Part shown: piece after piece, positions 35,148 through 44,220 of the stretch
Layout of the letters: the number at the start of each line of letters is the position of its first letter
How positions within the stretch are numbered: the stretch's first letter is position 1
Origin: Bifidobacterium platyrrhinorum
Lineage (GTDB): Bacteria > Actinomycetota > Actinomycetes > Actinomycetales > Bifidobacteriaceae
Direction: 5' to 3'
Assembly (NCBI RefSeq): GCF_010667645.1
Contig: NZ_WHZV01000001.1
Span: forward strand, 1 to 45,272
DNA: 45,272 bases
Translations under genes and position numbers: made by a program
Notes under the pieces: generated by a model
Database searches by the model: none
What the model saw: only the letters and a program-made list of their open reading frames with translations
Told to the model about the DNA's origin: nothing

Positions 35148-35200
35148 CGCGGCGGGGCGGCGGAAGGGTGCCATACCCGACACCCTCCCGTCCCGCCGCG
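35148..35200 (+). terminator. Nested hairpin between nucleoside hydrolase and MFS gene
   Basis: Outer arms CGCGGCGGG (35148-35156) and CCCGCCGCG (35192-35200) enclose AGGGTG/CACCCT (35165-35170, 35181-35186). It is probably an attenuator that keeps hydrolase mRNA in excess. Confidence 0.45.
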
Positions 35201-35247
35201 TCACGACCCGAACGAAACACACCGAACCAACGACACAAGGAACCAAC

Positions 35248-36653
35248 ATGTCACGCAACGAAGCGACCGTCCCCGCCGACCCGTGGGCGGACCCCAAGAC
35301 CAGCAACGACATGGCCGTCAAGGCCCTCATCCCGCTGCTCATCACCTTCATCCTCGGCACCCTGTGCCTGCAGGGCTTCAACCTGGTGTTCACCCAGGTG
35401 GGCCAGGACGTGGGCGCGCCCGCACAGGCCTCGCTCATCACCGCCATCCCGGGCATCGTGCTCGGCATCGTGTGCTTCATCTACGGCTCGCTCGGCGACT
35501 TCGTCTCCCTGAAGAAGCTCGTCGTCGTCGGCCTGATCACCCTGTTCGTCGGCTCCGTCTTCGGCTTCGTGGCGAACTTCCTTTTCACCGCGAACCTGTG
35601 GACCGTGATCGTCGCCCGCGTGCTGCAGACGGCGGGCGAGCAGGTCGCCGGCTCGGTGTTCCTCGTCGTGGCAGCAAATACCTCAAGCCGTCGCTCAAGG
35701 TGATCTTCTTCGGCCTGTTCACCGCCGGCTACCAGATCTCCGCCTCCATCGGCGTGTTCGCCGCCGGCATGCTCAGCGCCATCGCCTGGCAGTACCTGTT
35801 CCTCATCCCGTCGGTCACCATCCTGTTCCTGCCGCTGCTGCTCAGGAACCTGCCGGACAAGCAGGGCAACGGCGAGAAGGTCGACTGGCTCGGCTTCACG
35901 CTCGTCGGCTTCGCCGTGGCGTTCCTCACCCTGTACTTCTCCTACAACGCGATCTGGATGCTCGTCGTCGCCGCCGTGCTGTTCGTCGCCTTCGCCGTGT
36001 ACATCAACAAGGCCGAGCACCCGTTCGTCACCCCCGCGTTCTTCCGCAACACGCGCTGGATCGGCGCCATCGCGCTCATCCTCGTGTTCTACTTCGTCAA
36101 CTACTTCGCCTCCCCGGTGTTCAACGCCATCGGCGCGAACGTGTACGGCATGAGCACCTCGCAGGTCTCCATGCACATCGTGTTCGCGTTCCTCGTGGCC
36201 GCCGCCTTCGGCATCTGCTCCGGCGCCATCGTCGGCAAAATCGGCGTGCAGCCGTCCCTCGCCATCGCCGGCACGCTCATGGCCGTCGGCTTCATCGGCG
36301 CGGGCCTCGCCGTCAACGCCGGCTTCGTGGTCCTCACCCTGTTCGCCTGCGTGTTCTACGCCGGCTGCGGCCTCATGTACTCGCCGGTCGTCTCCACCGT
36401 GCTCGGCACGCTGCCCCAGGACGAGTCCGGCCGAGGCGTGGGCATGAACGACCTGGTCATGAACGTCACCGGCTCCATCGGCATCGCCGTCTTCGGCGGT
36501 CTGCTCGGCGGCCAGGCGTTCTCCGGTTCGAGCATCATCGGCGCCACCGGCGCGGCCGCCAGCTACTCCAACCTGCTCATCATCGCCGGCTGCGTGCCGC
36601 TGGTCGGCGTGATCTACTACCTCATCGTCCGCAAGCACATCTACGCGAAGTGA
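35248..36653 (+). pseudogene. MFS transporter gene broken by a one-base frameshift
   Basis: The first frame (35248-35703) encodes membrane segments 1-4, up to ARVLQTAGEQVAGSVFLVV, then runs into unrelated ANTSSRRSR and a stop. The next frame continues without loss as SKYLKPSLKVIFFGLFTAGYQ and eight to ten more membrane segments to 36653. Joining them gives a normal DHA2-like MFS transporter of about 468 residues. The junction lies at about 35668-35678 and requires one missing base. There is no slippery heptamer, so programmed shifting is unlikely; a real mutation or an assembly error is left. Its place between nucleoside hydrolase and ribokinase suggests nucleoside or ribose uptake. AAGGA precedes the ATG. 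Confidence 0.85.
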
Positions 36654-36658
36654 CGTGC

Positions 36659-36702
36659 GTCCATGTCCCCGGGCCGGCCGCGACCGGCCCGGGGACATGG
36701 AC
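36659..36702 (+). terminator. 19-bp perfect hairpin between MFS and ribokinase genes
   Basis: Arms 36659-36677 and 36684-36702 are exact reverse complements around the loop CCGCGA. There is no U tract. It is the strongest hairpin of the window and would attenuate or stabilise the operon mRNA. Confidence 0.7.
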
Positions 36703-36763
36703 GGTCCCGGACCCCGATGAACCAGGGCGCCCCTCCCGACGATTCCGAATGAAAGGCAATCCC

Positions 36764-37744
36764 GTGTCGCAGCACAACATCACCACCATGCTCGAGAACA
36801 TCCACGGCACCGTGTCCGTCATCGGCTCGATGAACGCCGACTACACGGTCGCCACCAAGCGCCTGCCCGGCCCGGGGGAGACCGTCACCGGCGGCCCGCT
36901 CACCGTGCTGCCCGGCGGCAAGTCCGGCAACCAGGCCGCCTCCGCCGCGCGCATCGGCGCCGACGTGCGCATGTTCGGCGCGGTCGGCTCCGACGCCAAC
37001 GCCGATTTCCTGCTCGGCGAGCTCGGCAAGGCCGGCGTGGACACCACGCACGTGCGCCGCGTGCCCGGCCCCAGCGGCACGACGGTCATCGCCGTCGACG
37101 AAGGCGGCGAGAACATGATCGTCTACTCGCCCGGCTCCAACGCGCAGGTCGACGCCGGGTACGTCGAGTCCGTGCGTGTGGCGCTGACCGGCGCCGACGT
37201 GCTCGGCCTGTGCCTGGAAAGCCCGATGGAGGCCGTCATCGAGGCGGCCCGACTGGCGCACGAGGCCGGCAGGACCGTGCTGCTCAACAACTCGCCGTTC
37301 CGGCCCGAGTTGCCCGCCGAGCTCGTGAAGCTCACCGACATCCTGCTCGTCAACGAGCACGAGATGGCGCAGATGCTCGGCCTCGCCGAGCCCGCCGACG
37401 GCGACTGGTCCGGCTTCGACTGGGCCGCCGCCGCGGAACGCATGCGCGGATTCGGCTTCGATCGGGCCATCGTCACGCTCGGCGGCGACGGGTCCGTGGT
37501 GCTCGACGCCGCTGCGGAGGGCGGGTTCTCCCGCATCGCGCCGACGCGCGTCGAGGCGGTCGACACCACCGGCTGCGGCGACGCCTTCATGGGCACCGTG
37601 CTCGCCGGCCTCGCCTCCGGCTACACGCTTGCGGACAGCGCGGCGCTTGCCTCCGTGGTCTCCGCCTACGCCGCCACCGGGCGCGGCGCGCAGGCGTCCT
37701 ACGGCGACGCGTCGACGATCCGCGACTGGTACGCCGGGCGGTGA
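36764..37744 (+). CDS. rbsK: Ribokinase-like PfkB-family carbohydrate kinase
   Basis: 326 residues. The N-terminal VIGSMNADYTVATKRLPGPGETV and PGGKSGNQAASAARIGADV are the ribose-binding motifs, and EAVDTTGCGDAFMG is the second PfkB signature with the catalytic Asp. It phosphorylates D-ribose to ribose 5-phosphate, completing nucleoside breakdown by the operon. The usual GAGD of the family reads GCGD here. The start is GTG 36764 with AAAGG eight bases upstream; ATG 36749 has no binding site. Confidence 0.88.
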   Translation: MSQHNITTMLENIHGTVSVIGSMNADYTVATKRLPGPGETVTGGPLTVLPGGKSGNQAASAARIGADVRMFGAVGSDANADFLLGELGKAGVDTTHVRRVPGPSGTTVIAVDEGGENMIVYSPGSNAQVDAGYVESVRVALTGADVLGLCLESPMEAVIEAARLAHEAGRTVLLNNSPFRPELPAELVKLTDILLVNEHEMAQMLGLAEPADGDWSGFDWAAAAERMRGFGFDRAIVTLGGDGSVVLDAAAEGGFSRIAPTRVEAVDTTGCGDAFMGTVLAGLASGYTLADSAALASVVSAYAATGRGAQASYGDASTIRDWYAGR

Positions 37745-37748
37745 CACG

Positions 37749-37788
37749 TCGGGTGGTGGCGCTCGCCGTCCGGCGTACCACCACCCGA
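37749..37788. terminator. Bidirectional terminator between rbsK and ribH
   Basis: An 11-bp stem is formed by 37749-37759 and 37778-37788, between convergent genes. Confidence 0.6.
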
Positions 37789-37800
37789 GCGTCGGTGAGC

Positions 37801-38310
37801 CTACTCCCCGGAGCTGATGGCGCGCAGCACGTTGACCATCTCGATGGCGCCGAGCGCGCAGTCGAAGCCCTTGTTGCCGGCCTTCGTGCCGGCGCGTTCG
37901 ATGGCCTGCTCGATGTTCTCGGTGGTGATCACGCCGAACAGCACCGGCACGTCCGAGTTCAGCGACACCTGCGCGATGCCCTTCGCGGTCTCGTTGCACA
38001 CGAGGTCGTAGTGGGAGGTGCTGCCGCGGATGATCGCGCCGAGGCAGATCACCGCGTCGTAGCGTCCGGTGGACACCATGCGTTTGGCCGCGATTGGGAT
38101 CTCGAACGATCCGGGCACCCACGCCACGTCCACGTCCTCGTCGGCCACGCCGTGGCGGCGCAGGCCGTCCTGCGCGCCGGACAGTAGCTTCGAGGTGATG
38201 AACTCGTTGAACCTCGCCGCCACGATGCCGATGCGGATCGGCTTGGCGGCGGAATCGTCACCGGCGACGGAAGCGGCTCCGGCTACCAGTTGTCCTTCGA
38301 ATACGGTCAT
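37801..38310 (-). CDS. ribH: 6,7-dimethyl-8-ribityllumazine synthase
   Basis: 169 residues. It condenses the pyrimidine diamine with dihydroxybutanone phosphate, the step before riboflavin synthase. Visible are [20 protein letters not shown] and [17 protein letters not shown] with the catalytic His region. It is the last gene of the rib operon; its ATG comes one base after the ribBA stop, with AAGGAGAAC overlapping the end of ribBA, so translation is coupled. Confidence 0.96.
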   Translation of the reverse strand: MTVFEGQLVAGAASVAGDDSAAKPIRIGIVAARFNEFITSKLLSGAQDGLRRHGVADEDVDVAWVPGSFEIPIAAKRMVSTGRYDAVICLGAIIRGSTSHYDLVCNETAKGIAQVSLNSDVPVLFGVITTENIEQAIERAGTKAGNKGFDCALGAIEMVNVLRAISSGE

Positions 38311-38311
38311 T

Positions 38312-39670
38312 TCAGTTCTCCTTTGTCGTGGTCGCCATGTTCGTCATGGTCGACAGATTCGTCATGGTCGACAGATTCGTCATGGTGGACAGGTTCGTCA
38401 TGGTGGACAGGTTCGTCATGTCCGACAGGGCGCCCAGCAGGTGCCCCATCCGGTGTTCCTTGGTGGACAGGTAGTTCGCGTCGTACGCGTTCGCGGGGAT
38501 GACGATCGGCACGCGCGAGGCGATGGCGATCCCCGCCTGCTCCAGCTGGCCGATCTTGTCCGGGTTGTTGGTCATCAGGTCGACCGACGCGACGCCGAGG
38601 TCGCGCAGCATGGCCGCCGCGGTCTCGTATTCGCGCGCGTCGGCGGGGAATCCGAGTTCCAGGTTCGCGTCGAGCGTGTCGAACCCGCGTTCCTGCAGCT
38701 CGTAGGCGCGCAGCTTGTTGAGCAGTCCGATGCCGCGTCCCTCCTGGCTCAGGTACAGGATGACGCCGCGTCCCGCCTCGGCGACGCGCCGCATCGCCTC
38801 ATGCAGCTGCGGTCCGCAGTCGCAGCGTTGCGAGCCGAATACGTCGCCGGTCAGGCACTGCGAGTGGATGCGGCACAGGACGGGCTCTCCGGAGACGATG
38901 TCGTCGCCCATCACCAGCGCCACGTGCTCGCCGCCGTCGTCCGACTCGTAGCCGACCATCGTGAACCGTCCGTATTCGGTGGGCAGGTTCACGCGCGCCA
39001 CGCGGCGCACCGTGTGCGGGAACGCGTGCGTGCGGCGGTAGTCCTGCAGCTGCGCGATGGTGATGTAGGCCAGGCCGTGTTCGGCGGCGAAGCGTTCGAG
39101 GTCGTCGCGCCGCATCATCGTGCCGTCGGCCTTCATCATCTCGCAGCACAGTCCGCACGGCTCGAGTCCGGCCAGCCGCGCCAGGTCGACGGTTGCCTCC
39201 GTGTGCCCGTTGCGTTCCAGCACGCCGCCGGGGCGTGCGACGAGCGGGAACATGTGGCCGGGGCGGCGGAAGTCCTGCGGCCGCGTGTCCGGGTCGACGC
39301 ACGCCAGCGCGGTGAGCGAGCGGTCGCGCGCGCTGATGCCGGTGGAGGTGGCCACGTGGTCGATCGACACGGTGAACGCCGTGTGGTGGTTGTCCGTGTT
39401 CGCCGTGCACATCGGCGGCAGGTCGAGCCGCGTCGCCAGTTCCGGGCTCATCGGCGTGCAGATCAGGCCCCTGCCGTGCGTGGCCATGAACGCGATGTTG
39501 CTCGGCGTCGCGTGGCGGGACGCGCAGATGAGGTCTCCTTCGTTCTCACGGCTTTCGTCGTCCGCCACGACGACGATGCGCCCGGCCGCGATGTCCCGGA
39601 TGGCGCGCGCCACCGGGTCGTTCGGGTTCGTATGTTGCGTATGTTCCGTGTGTTGCGTCATGTCTGTCAT
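38312..39670 (-). CDS. ribBA: Bifunctional 3,4-dihydroxy-2-butanone 4-phosphate synthase / GTP cyclohydrolase II
   Basis: 452 residues. The N-terminal DHBP synthase half has [11 protein letters not shown] and [11 protein letters not shown]. The C-terminal GTP cyclohydrolase II half has the zinc cysteines in [15 protein letters not shown] and the [15 protein letters not shown] motif, so both activities look intact. The end is unusual: four exact TNLSTM hexapeptides followed by [10 protein letters not shown], encoded by an 18-bp tandem repeat. The start also shows a small repeat ([10 protein letters not shown]). The second gene downstream of the FMN riboswitch-controlled ribD, it lies between ribE and ribH. 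Confidence 0.95.
   Translation of the reverse strand: MTDMTQHTEHTQHTNPNDPVARAIRDIAAGRIVVVADDESRENEGDLICASRHATPSNIAFMATHGRGLICTPMSPELATRLDLPPMCTANTDNHHTAFTVSIDHVATSTGISARDRSLTALACVDPDTRPQDFRRPGHMFPLVARPGGVLERNGHTEATVDLARLAGLEPCGLCCEMMKADGTMMRRDDLERFAAEHGLAYITIAQLQDYRRTHAFPHTVRRVARVNLPTEYGRFTMVGYESDDGGEHVALVMGDDIVSGEPVLCRIHSQCLTGDVFGSQRCDCGPQLHEAMRRVAEAGRGVILYLSQEGRGIGLLNKLRAYELQERGFDTLDANLELGFPADAREYETAAAMLRDLGVASVDLMTNNPDKIGQLEQAGIAIASRVPIVIPANAYDANYLSTKEHRMGHLLGALSDMTNLSTMTNLSTMTNLSTMTNLSTMTNMATTTKEN
38325..38425 (-). repeat. 18-bp tandem repeat at the 3' end of ribBA
   Basis: Four to five units encode TNLSTM in register. The period is a multiple of three, so copy-number change would alter only the tail length. 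Confidence 0.85.
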
Positions 39671-39698
39671 GTCCGTTCTCGATGATGTCTTGTCGTTG

Positions 39699-40385
39699 TC
39701 AGAATCCGTGCGCGGCGAGGAAGTCCGCCGTGATCGCGCCCGTTCCGGTGTCTCCGGCCGTGCCGGCCGTCACGTCGTCCGTGCCGCCGTCCGCCGGCAT
39801 CTCCAGCAGTCGCGCCGTGTATTTCGCGATCGGGTCGATTTCGAGGTTGACCACGTCGCCGATGCGCCGTTCGTCCAGCACCGTGTGCGCGGCGGTGTGC
39901 GGGATGATCGACACGCCGAACGAGTCGCGTCCGGCGTGCGTCATCGTCAGGCTGATTCCCTCGACGGCGATCGATCCCTTCTCGGCGATGAACCGCATGA
40001 GCGTGTACGGCGCGCGGATCGTGTAGACGACGGCGATGCCGTCGCGCGTGATCGACGTGACCACGCCGGTGCCGTCGATGTGCCCGGAGACGATGTGTCC
40101 GGAGAACCGTCCGTCGGCGGACATCGCGCGTTCCACGTCCACATGGTCGCCGCGGCGGAGCGAGCCGAGGGAGGAGCGTCGCAGCGTTTCGTGCATCACG
40201 TCGGCGGTGAACGTCGTGCCGCGCACGGACGTGACGGTCAGGCACACGCCGTTGACGGCGATGCTTTCGCCGATCGCCGTGCGGTCGGTCACCACCGTCG
40301 GCGAGTCGACGGACAGGCGCGCGAAGTCGGCGCCGTTCTCCAATCCGACGACCGTGCCGAGGTCCTCAACGATTCCGGTGAACAT
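39699..40385 (-). CDS. ribE: Riboflavin synthase (alpha chain)
   Basis: 228 residues. It makes riboflavin from two lumazine molecules. Both lumazine-binding repeats are visible: MFTGIVEDLGTV with GHIVSGHIDGTG, and the second ending VNLEIDPIAKYTARLLE. About 20 extra residues follow the usual end. The start overlaps the 3' end of ribD by 20 bases, so the two are coupled. The C-terminal stretch includes DDVTAGTAGDTGTGAI. Confidence 0.94.
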   Translation of the reverse strand: MFTGIVEDLGTVVGLENGADFARLSVDSPTVVTDRTAIGESIAVNGVCLTVTSVRGTTFTADVMHETLRRSSLGSLRRGDHVDVERAMSADGRFSGHIVSGHIDGTGVVTSITRDGIAVVYTIRAPYTLMRFIAEKGSIAVEGISLTMTHAGRDSFGVSIIPHTAAHTVLDERRIGDVVNLEIDPIAKYTARLLEMPADGGTDDVTAGTAGDTGTGAITADFLAAHGF

Positions 40386-41481
40386 AGTCGACGCCTCCTT
40401 CGATGACGATGTCGTCGCCCACCGTGGCGACGGTGCGGCGCGTGAGAAGGAAGGCGTCGTCCGGCGCGCCGACGCCCGCGCCGCCCACCGGGCCGGGCGC
40501 GGTGCGGCCGCCGAACAGTTTCGGCGCGACGTAGGCGCTCACTTTGGTCACGACCTGGTCGCGCAGCGCGGACCAGGCGAGTTCGCCGCCGCCTTCGATC
40601 ATCACGCTGTCGACGCCGCGCCCGCCGAGCGTTTCGACGATGGCGGCGACGGAGGCGTGCCCGTCGGCGTCGGCCGGCACGTGGAGGATCTCGCAGCCCG
40701 CGTCGCGGTAGGCCCGCGCGCGGGTCTCGTCGGTCGAGCAGGTGGCGATGATCGTGGGCGTCTCGCGCGCGGTGGCGACGACCGCCGCGTCGCGAGGCGT
40801 GCGCAGATCGGTGTCGCATATCACGCGGATCGGGTCGTGGCCGCCGTCGATGCGGCAGGTGAGCTGCGGGTCGTCGGCGATGACCGTGCCCACGCCCACC
40901 ATGATCGAGGCGAACCGGCCGCGGTCCTCGTGCACGCGGCGGCGCGCGGCCTCGTCGGTGATCCAGCGCGACAGGCCCGATGCGGTGGCGATGCGGCCGT
41001 CGAGCGTCATCGCGTATTTGAGCATGACGAACGGCGTGCGCGTGGTGATGTAGTGCAGGAAGATTTCGTTGAGCGCGTCGCATTCCTCGCGCAGCACGCC
41101 CTGCGTGACCTCGATGCCCGCGTCCGTGAGCCGGCGCACGCCTTTGCCGGCGACGAGCGGGTTCGGGTCGGGGGAGCCAACCACCACGCGGGCGATTCCG
41201 GCGTCGATGAGCGCCTGCGTGCACGGCGGTTGCTTGCCCGTGTGACAGCAGGGTTCCAACGTGACGTAGATCGTGGCGCCGCGCACGTCGACGCCGTCGC
41301 GTTTCGCCGCTTCGAGCGCGGCGCGTTCGGCGTGCCATCCGCCGAAATGGTCGTGATGTCCGGTGGCGATGATCGCGCCGTCGCGCGCGATGACCGCCCC
41401 CACCATCGGGTTCGGGTTGACCTTGCCCGCTCCGAGTCGTGCGTGGCGCAATGCCACGGACATGAGGTCCCTATCGTCCAT
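40366..41481 (-). CDS. ribD: Bifunctional diaminohydroxyphosphoribosylaminopyrimidine deaminase / 5-amino-6-(5-phosphoribosylamino)uracil reductase
   Basis: 371 residues. The N-terminal zinc deaminase half has His50-Ala-Glu52 and the cysteines Cys78 and Cys87 (PCCHTGKQPPC). The C-terminal reductase half has KYAMTLDGRIA and EGGGELAWSAL. First gene of the rib operon, 250 bases behind the FMN riboswitch. The start at 41481 is chosen from GGAAAGGGG five to six bases upstream; nine further codons in frame lack such a site. Confidence 0.95.
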   Translation of the reverse strand: MDDRDLMSVALRHARLGAGKVNPNPMVGAVIARDGAIIATGHHDHFGGWHAERAALEAAKRDGVDVRGATIYVTLEPCCHTGKQPPCTQALIDAGIARVVVGSPDPNPLVAGKGVRRLTDAGIEVTQGVLREECDALNEIFLHYITTRTPFVMLKYAMTLDGRIATASGLSRWITDEAARRRVHEDRGRFASIMVGVGTVIADDPQLTCRIDGGHDPIRVICDTDLRTPRDAAVVATARETPTIIATCSTDETRARAYRDAGCEILHVPADADGHASVAAIVETLGGRGVDSVMIEGGGELAWSALRDQVVTKVSAYVAPKLFGGRTAPGPVGGAGVGAPDDAFLLTRRTVATVGDDIVIEGGVDYVHRNR

Positions 41482-41608
41482 GAATCCCCTTTCCTTGCGA
41501 TAGGGCATGTCCAGGGTGCTTCATGATGGCGGTGGGGTCGTGTGCCGGTTTTGATTCCGGCTGCCCGGGCATCGGGCGAGACGCATCACGTTTTATGGTC
41601 CCGAAACG

Positions 41609-41646
41609 CGAGCACCCCGGATTCCGTTCGAAATCCAGGGTGCTCG
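41609..41646 (-). terminator. Riboswitch-associated terminator-like hairpin
   Basis: CGAGCACCC and GGATT pair with AATCC and GGGTGCTCG across 41609-41646 with a single mismatch. It lies between the riboswitch and ribD. No clear U tract follows. Confidence 0.55.
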
Positions 41647-41676
41647 AGATGGGTCGCATGATGCGCATCGCCGATG

Positions 41677-41708
41677 CGCGTACGCGACGGTATGCGGTCG
41701 CGTACGCG
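41677..41708 (-). promoter_or_regulatory. Second leader hairpin (possible antiterminator region)
   Basis: A perfect 12-bp stem is formed by 41677-41688 and 41697-41708 with an eight-base loop, between the riboswitch and the terminator-like hairpin. The remainder of the leader (41482-41608) shows no gene. Confidence 0.45.
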
Positions 41709-41732
41709 GGCCGATGGTCCACGCCGCCGCAG

Positions 41733-41846
41733 CTTCTTTCATCCAGACTATGACTGTCGGTACCGGAATCTCACCGGTTCGGCATCGCGACTGCTGATCG
41801 CGATGCTCGCGGACTGAACCGCCGATCGGGAATTTCACCCTGCCCT
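41733..41846 (-). ncRNA. FMN riboswitch (RFN element)
   Basis: Read on the minus strand, it contains the conserved RFN blocks in order: AGGGCAGGGTGAAATTCCC, GGCGGT, GAACCGGTGAGATTCCGGTA, CCGACAGTCATAGTCTGGAT and GAAAGAAG. It binds FMN and shuts the rib operon when flavin is plentiful. A TATACT -10 box (41881 to 41876) lies 30 bases upstream. Confidence 0.95.
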
Positions 41847-41875
41847 GAAGATGCGTATTGAATTGTCGGTTCGAC

Positions 41876-41881
41876 AGTATA
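41876..41881 (-). promoter_or_regulatory. -10 box TATACT of the rib operon
   Basis: It sits 30 bases before the riboswitch on the minus strand; no good -35 box is seen. Confidence 0.55.
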
Positions 41882-41900
41882 GGGGGCGGGGCATAGACGA

Positions 41901-41938
41901 CGGAAGCCGGCGTCCCATGTAGTGGACGCCGGCTTCCG
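41901..41938 (-). terminator. Terminator behind ilvD
   Basis: A perfect 15-bp stem is formed by 41901-41915 and 41924-41938 around CATGTAGT. It follows the ilvD stop by 14 bases on the minus strand. Confidence 0.7.
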
Positions 41939-41952
41939 TGTGAGGGTTCCGA

Positions 41953-43818
41953 TCAGGCGAGGCCGGAGAGCTTGTTGATGAGCTCCGGGTCACGCGTAGC
42001 GCCCTTGTCCGCGGAGCGGGCAAAGGCGGCGTAGGCCTTGAGGGCCTGCGAGACCTTGCGGTCGCGGTGCGCCACGTAGCCGTCGCCGGCCTCGAGCTCG
42101 CGGCGGCGCTCCGCCAGCTGCTCGTCGGTCAGTTCGACGTTCACGGAACGGGCCTCGATGTCGATGTCGATGATGTCGCCGTTCTTGATGAGCGCCACCG
42201 GGCCCTTGTTCGCGGCCTCCGGGGCCATGTGGCCGATGGCCAGGCCCGAGGAACCGCCGGAGTAGCGGCCGTCGGTGAGCATGGCGACCTGCTTGCCGAT
42301 GCCCTTGCCCTTGACGAAGGAGGTCGGGTACAGCATCTCCTGCATGCCCGGGCCGCCCTTCGGGCCCTCGTAGCGGATGACCAGCGCCATGCCGGGCTTC
42401 AGGGTGTCGTCGAGGATGACCTTGATGGCCTCCTCCTGGGACTCGACGACGAGCGCCGGTCCGCGGAACTTCCAGATCTCCTGCGGCACGCCCGCGGTCT
42501 TGACGACGCAGCCGTCGGGTGCGAGGTTGCCGCGCAGCACGGCGAGGCCGCCCTCGTGGATCTCCGGGTGGTCGATGTCGTGGATGGCGCCGTGCTCGCG
42601 GTCGGTGTCGAGCGAGTCGAACAGCGTCTCGTGTGTCCACGGTTCGGGGGAGATGATGTGGCCCGGCGCCGCGTGGTAGAGGGTCTTGGCCTCCTCGGTG
42701 CAGGTGTCGCGCATGATGTCCCAGTCGTCGAGCTTGGCCTCGAGCGACGGGTAGTCGATGGAATGGACGTCCTTGTGCAGCTTGCCGGCGCGGTCGAGCT
42801 CGCCGAGGATGCCGCAGATGCCGCCGGCGCGGTGCACGTCGGAGATCTCCCACTTGCCGGACGGGGCGGCCTTGCAGATGCACGGCACGGTGTGCGAGAT
42901 GCGTTCGATGTCGTCGAGCGTGAAGTCCACGTCCGCGCTCTGGGCCATCGCGAGGATGTGCAGCACGGTGTTGGTGGAGCCGCCCATCGCGACGTCCATC
43001 GTCATCGCGTTCTCGAACGCGTGCTTGGTGGCGATGGAGCGCGGCAGCACGGAGTCGTCGGAATCCTTGTAGTACTGGTTCGCGATCTTGACGACCTGAC
43101 GGGCCGCCTTGCGGAACAGCTCCTTGCGGAAGCCGTGGGAGGCGAGGATCGTGCCGTTGCCGGGCAGGGCGAGGCCGATGGCCTCGGTCAGGCAGTTCAT
43201 CGAGTTGGCGGTGAACATGCCGGCGCAGGAGCCGCAGGTCGGGCAGACGGTCTTCTCGTAGTTGAGCAGGTCCTCCTCGGAGACGTTGTCGTCGGCGGAG
43301 GCGTACATCACGGAGATGAGGTCGGTGTTCTTCTTCACGGTGCCGTCGGCGAGGACGGTGGTGCCGGCCTCCATCGGGCCGCCGGAGACGAACACGGTCG
43401 GGATGTTGAGGCGCAGCGCGGCCATGAGCATGCCGGGGACGACCTTGTCGCAGTTCGGGATGCAGATCAGGGCGTCGGCGCAGTGCGCGTTGCACTGGTA
43501 TTCGACGGTGTCCGCGATGATGTCGCGGGAGGGCAGGGAGTACAGCATGCCGGTGTGGCCCATGGCGATGCCGTCGTCGACGGCCATGGTGTTGAACTCG
43601 CGCGGGATGCCGCCCGCCTCCTTGATGGCCTCGGAGACGATGCGGCCCACCTTGTTGAGGTGGACGTGGCCGGGCAGGAACTCGTCGAAGGAGTTGGCGA
43701 TGGCGATGATGGGCTTCCTGCCCATGTCGTCGCCGCTGACGCCGGCGGCACGGTAGAGGGCTCGCGCGCCTGCGAAGACGCGGCCGGACATGAGTTTTGC
43801 GGATCGCATTTCAGTCAT
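41953..43818 (-). CDS. ilvD: Dihydroxy-acid dehydratase
   Basis: 621 residues. An Fe-S enzyme of valine, leucine and isoleucine synthesis, it dehydrates 2,3-dihydroxy acids. Cluster cysteines lie in [22 protein letters not shown] and [19 protein letters not shown]; the [22 protein letters not shown] block near the end is also present. The start at 43818 (MTEMRSAK) fits the family, and the promoter lies just upstream. An in-frame ATG at 43866 overlaps the -35 region and is unlikely. It is divergent from the hydroxyacid dehydrogenase gene. Confidence 0.95.
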   Translation of the reverse strand: MTEMRSAKLMSGRVFAGARALYRAAGVSGDDMGRKPIIAIANSFDEFLPGHVHLNKVGRIVSEAIKEAGGIPREFNTMAVDDGIAMGHTGMLYSLPSRDIIADTVEYQCNAHCADALICIPNCDKVVPGMLMAALRLNIPTVFVSGGPMEAGTTVLADGTVKKNTDLISVMYASADDNVSEEDLLNYEKTVCPTCGSCAGMFTANSMNCLTEAIGLALPGNGTILASHGFRKELFRKAARQVVKIANQYYKDSDDSVLPRSIATKHAFENAMTMDVAMGGSTNTVLHILAMAQSADVDFTLDDIERISHTVPCICKAAPSGKWEISDVHRAGGICGILGELDRAGKLHKDVHSIDYPSLEAKLDDWDIMRDTCTEEAKTLYHAAPGHIISPEPWTHETLFDSLDTDREHGAIHDIDHPEIHEGGLAVLRGNLAPDGCVVKTAGVPQEIWKFRGPALVVESQEEAIKVILDDTLKPGMALVIRYEGPKGGPGMQEMLYPTSFVKGKGIGKQVAMLTDGRYSGGSSGLAIGHMAPEAANKGPVALIKNGDIIDIDIEARSVNVELTDEQLAERRRELEAGDGYVAHRDRKVSQALKAYAAFARSADKGATRDPELINKLSGLA

Positions 43819-43831
43819 GGTTCCATTCAAG

Positions 43832-43859
43832 TCCCTAATCGGGACACGCGTTTTGTCAA
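43832..43859 (-). promoter_or_regulatory. ilvD promoter with a very short leader
   Basis: On the minus strand -35 TTGACA (43859 to 43854), spacer 16, -10 TAGGGA (43837 to 43832), then only 13 bases to the ATG. The -10 box lies in the palindrome GTCCCGATTAGGGAC. Confidence 0.6.
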
Positions 43860-44089
43860 GAGTCAATATATGGAATTCACGAGGATGTTACGTTGGTCAC
43901 GGCGGTGTGGGCATGCGCCGCAACGGCAGCTTCCGCGACTCCGGGCGTCGCCCGCGCGTGCGTCGGTGTGGGGCCCGACGCCGTCCCGGCCGCGGAATCG
44001 AGCGTGCCCGATGTCGTCCCGGCCGCGGAATCGGGGGCGTGCATGGAGAGGCGGGTCCTTCCGCGGACGGTGGGGCTGTGATGCACAAT
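43860..44089. other. Gene-free stretch with a 19-bp direct repeat
   Basis: A 19-bp block, CGTCCCGGCCGCGGAATCG, occurs at 43982-44000 and 44015-44033 (33-bp period). Short frames across it are compositionally odd, and no gene is supported. Confidence 0.45.
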
Positions 44090-44177
44090 TGCGGTAAGCC
44101 CTTACAGATTTTTTCCGAAACACATTCGACAGATTCCTTGAAAAGCTGTACACTGTTTTCGGTAAGGGCTTACCGCA
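44090..44177 (+). promoter_or_regulatory. Promoter flanked by two long palindromic operators
   Basis: TGCGGTAAGCCCTTAC (44090-44105) and its exact reverse complement (44162-44177) each contain a 12-bp palindrome GTAAGSSCTTAC. Between them lie -35 TCGACA (44126-44131), spacer 17 and -10 TACACT (44149-44154). The downstream copy would cover the start site near 44161; the centres are 72 bp apart, about seven turns, which would suit looping by a LacI-type tetramer. Confidence 0.75.
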
Positions 44178-44220
44178 AAGTCGCGAACCGAACGACTGCA
44201 CCACAGAAAGAAGTATCATC

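Noticed and set aside
35665..35682. Programmed -1 frameshift in the MFS gene
   Set aside because: There is no X-XXY-YYZ slippery heptamer and no following pseudoknot-like structure; mutation or consensus error is simpler.
43893..44081. A small gene between ilvD and the dehydrogenase
   Set aside because: Several overlapping short frames exist on both strands over a repeat; none has a binding site or recognisable sequence.
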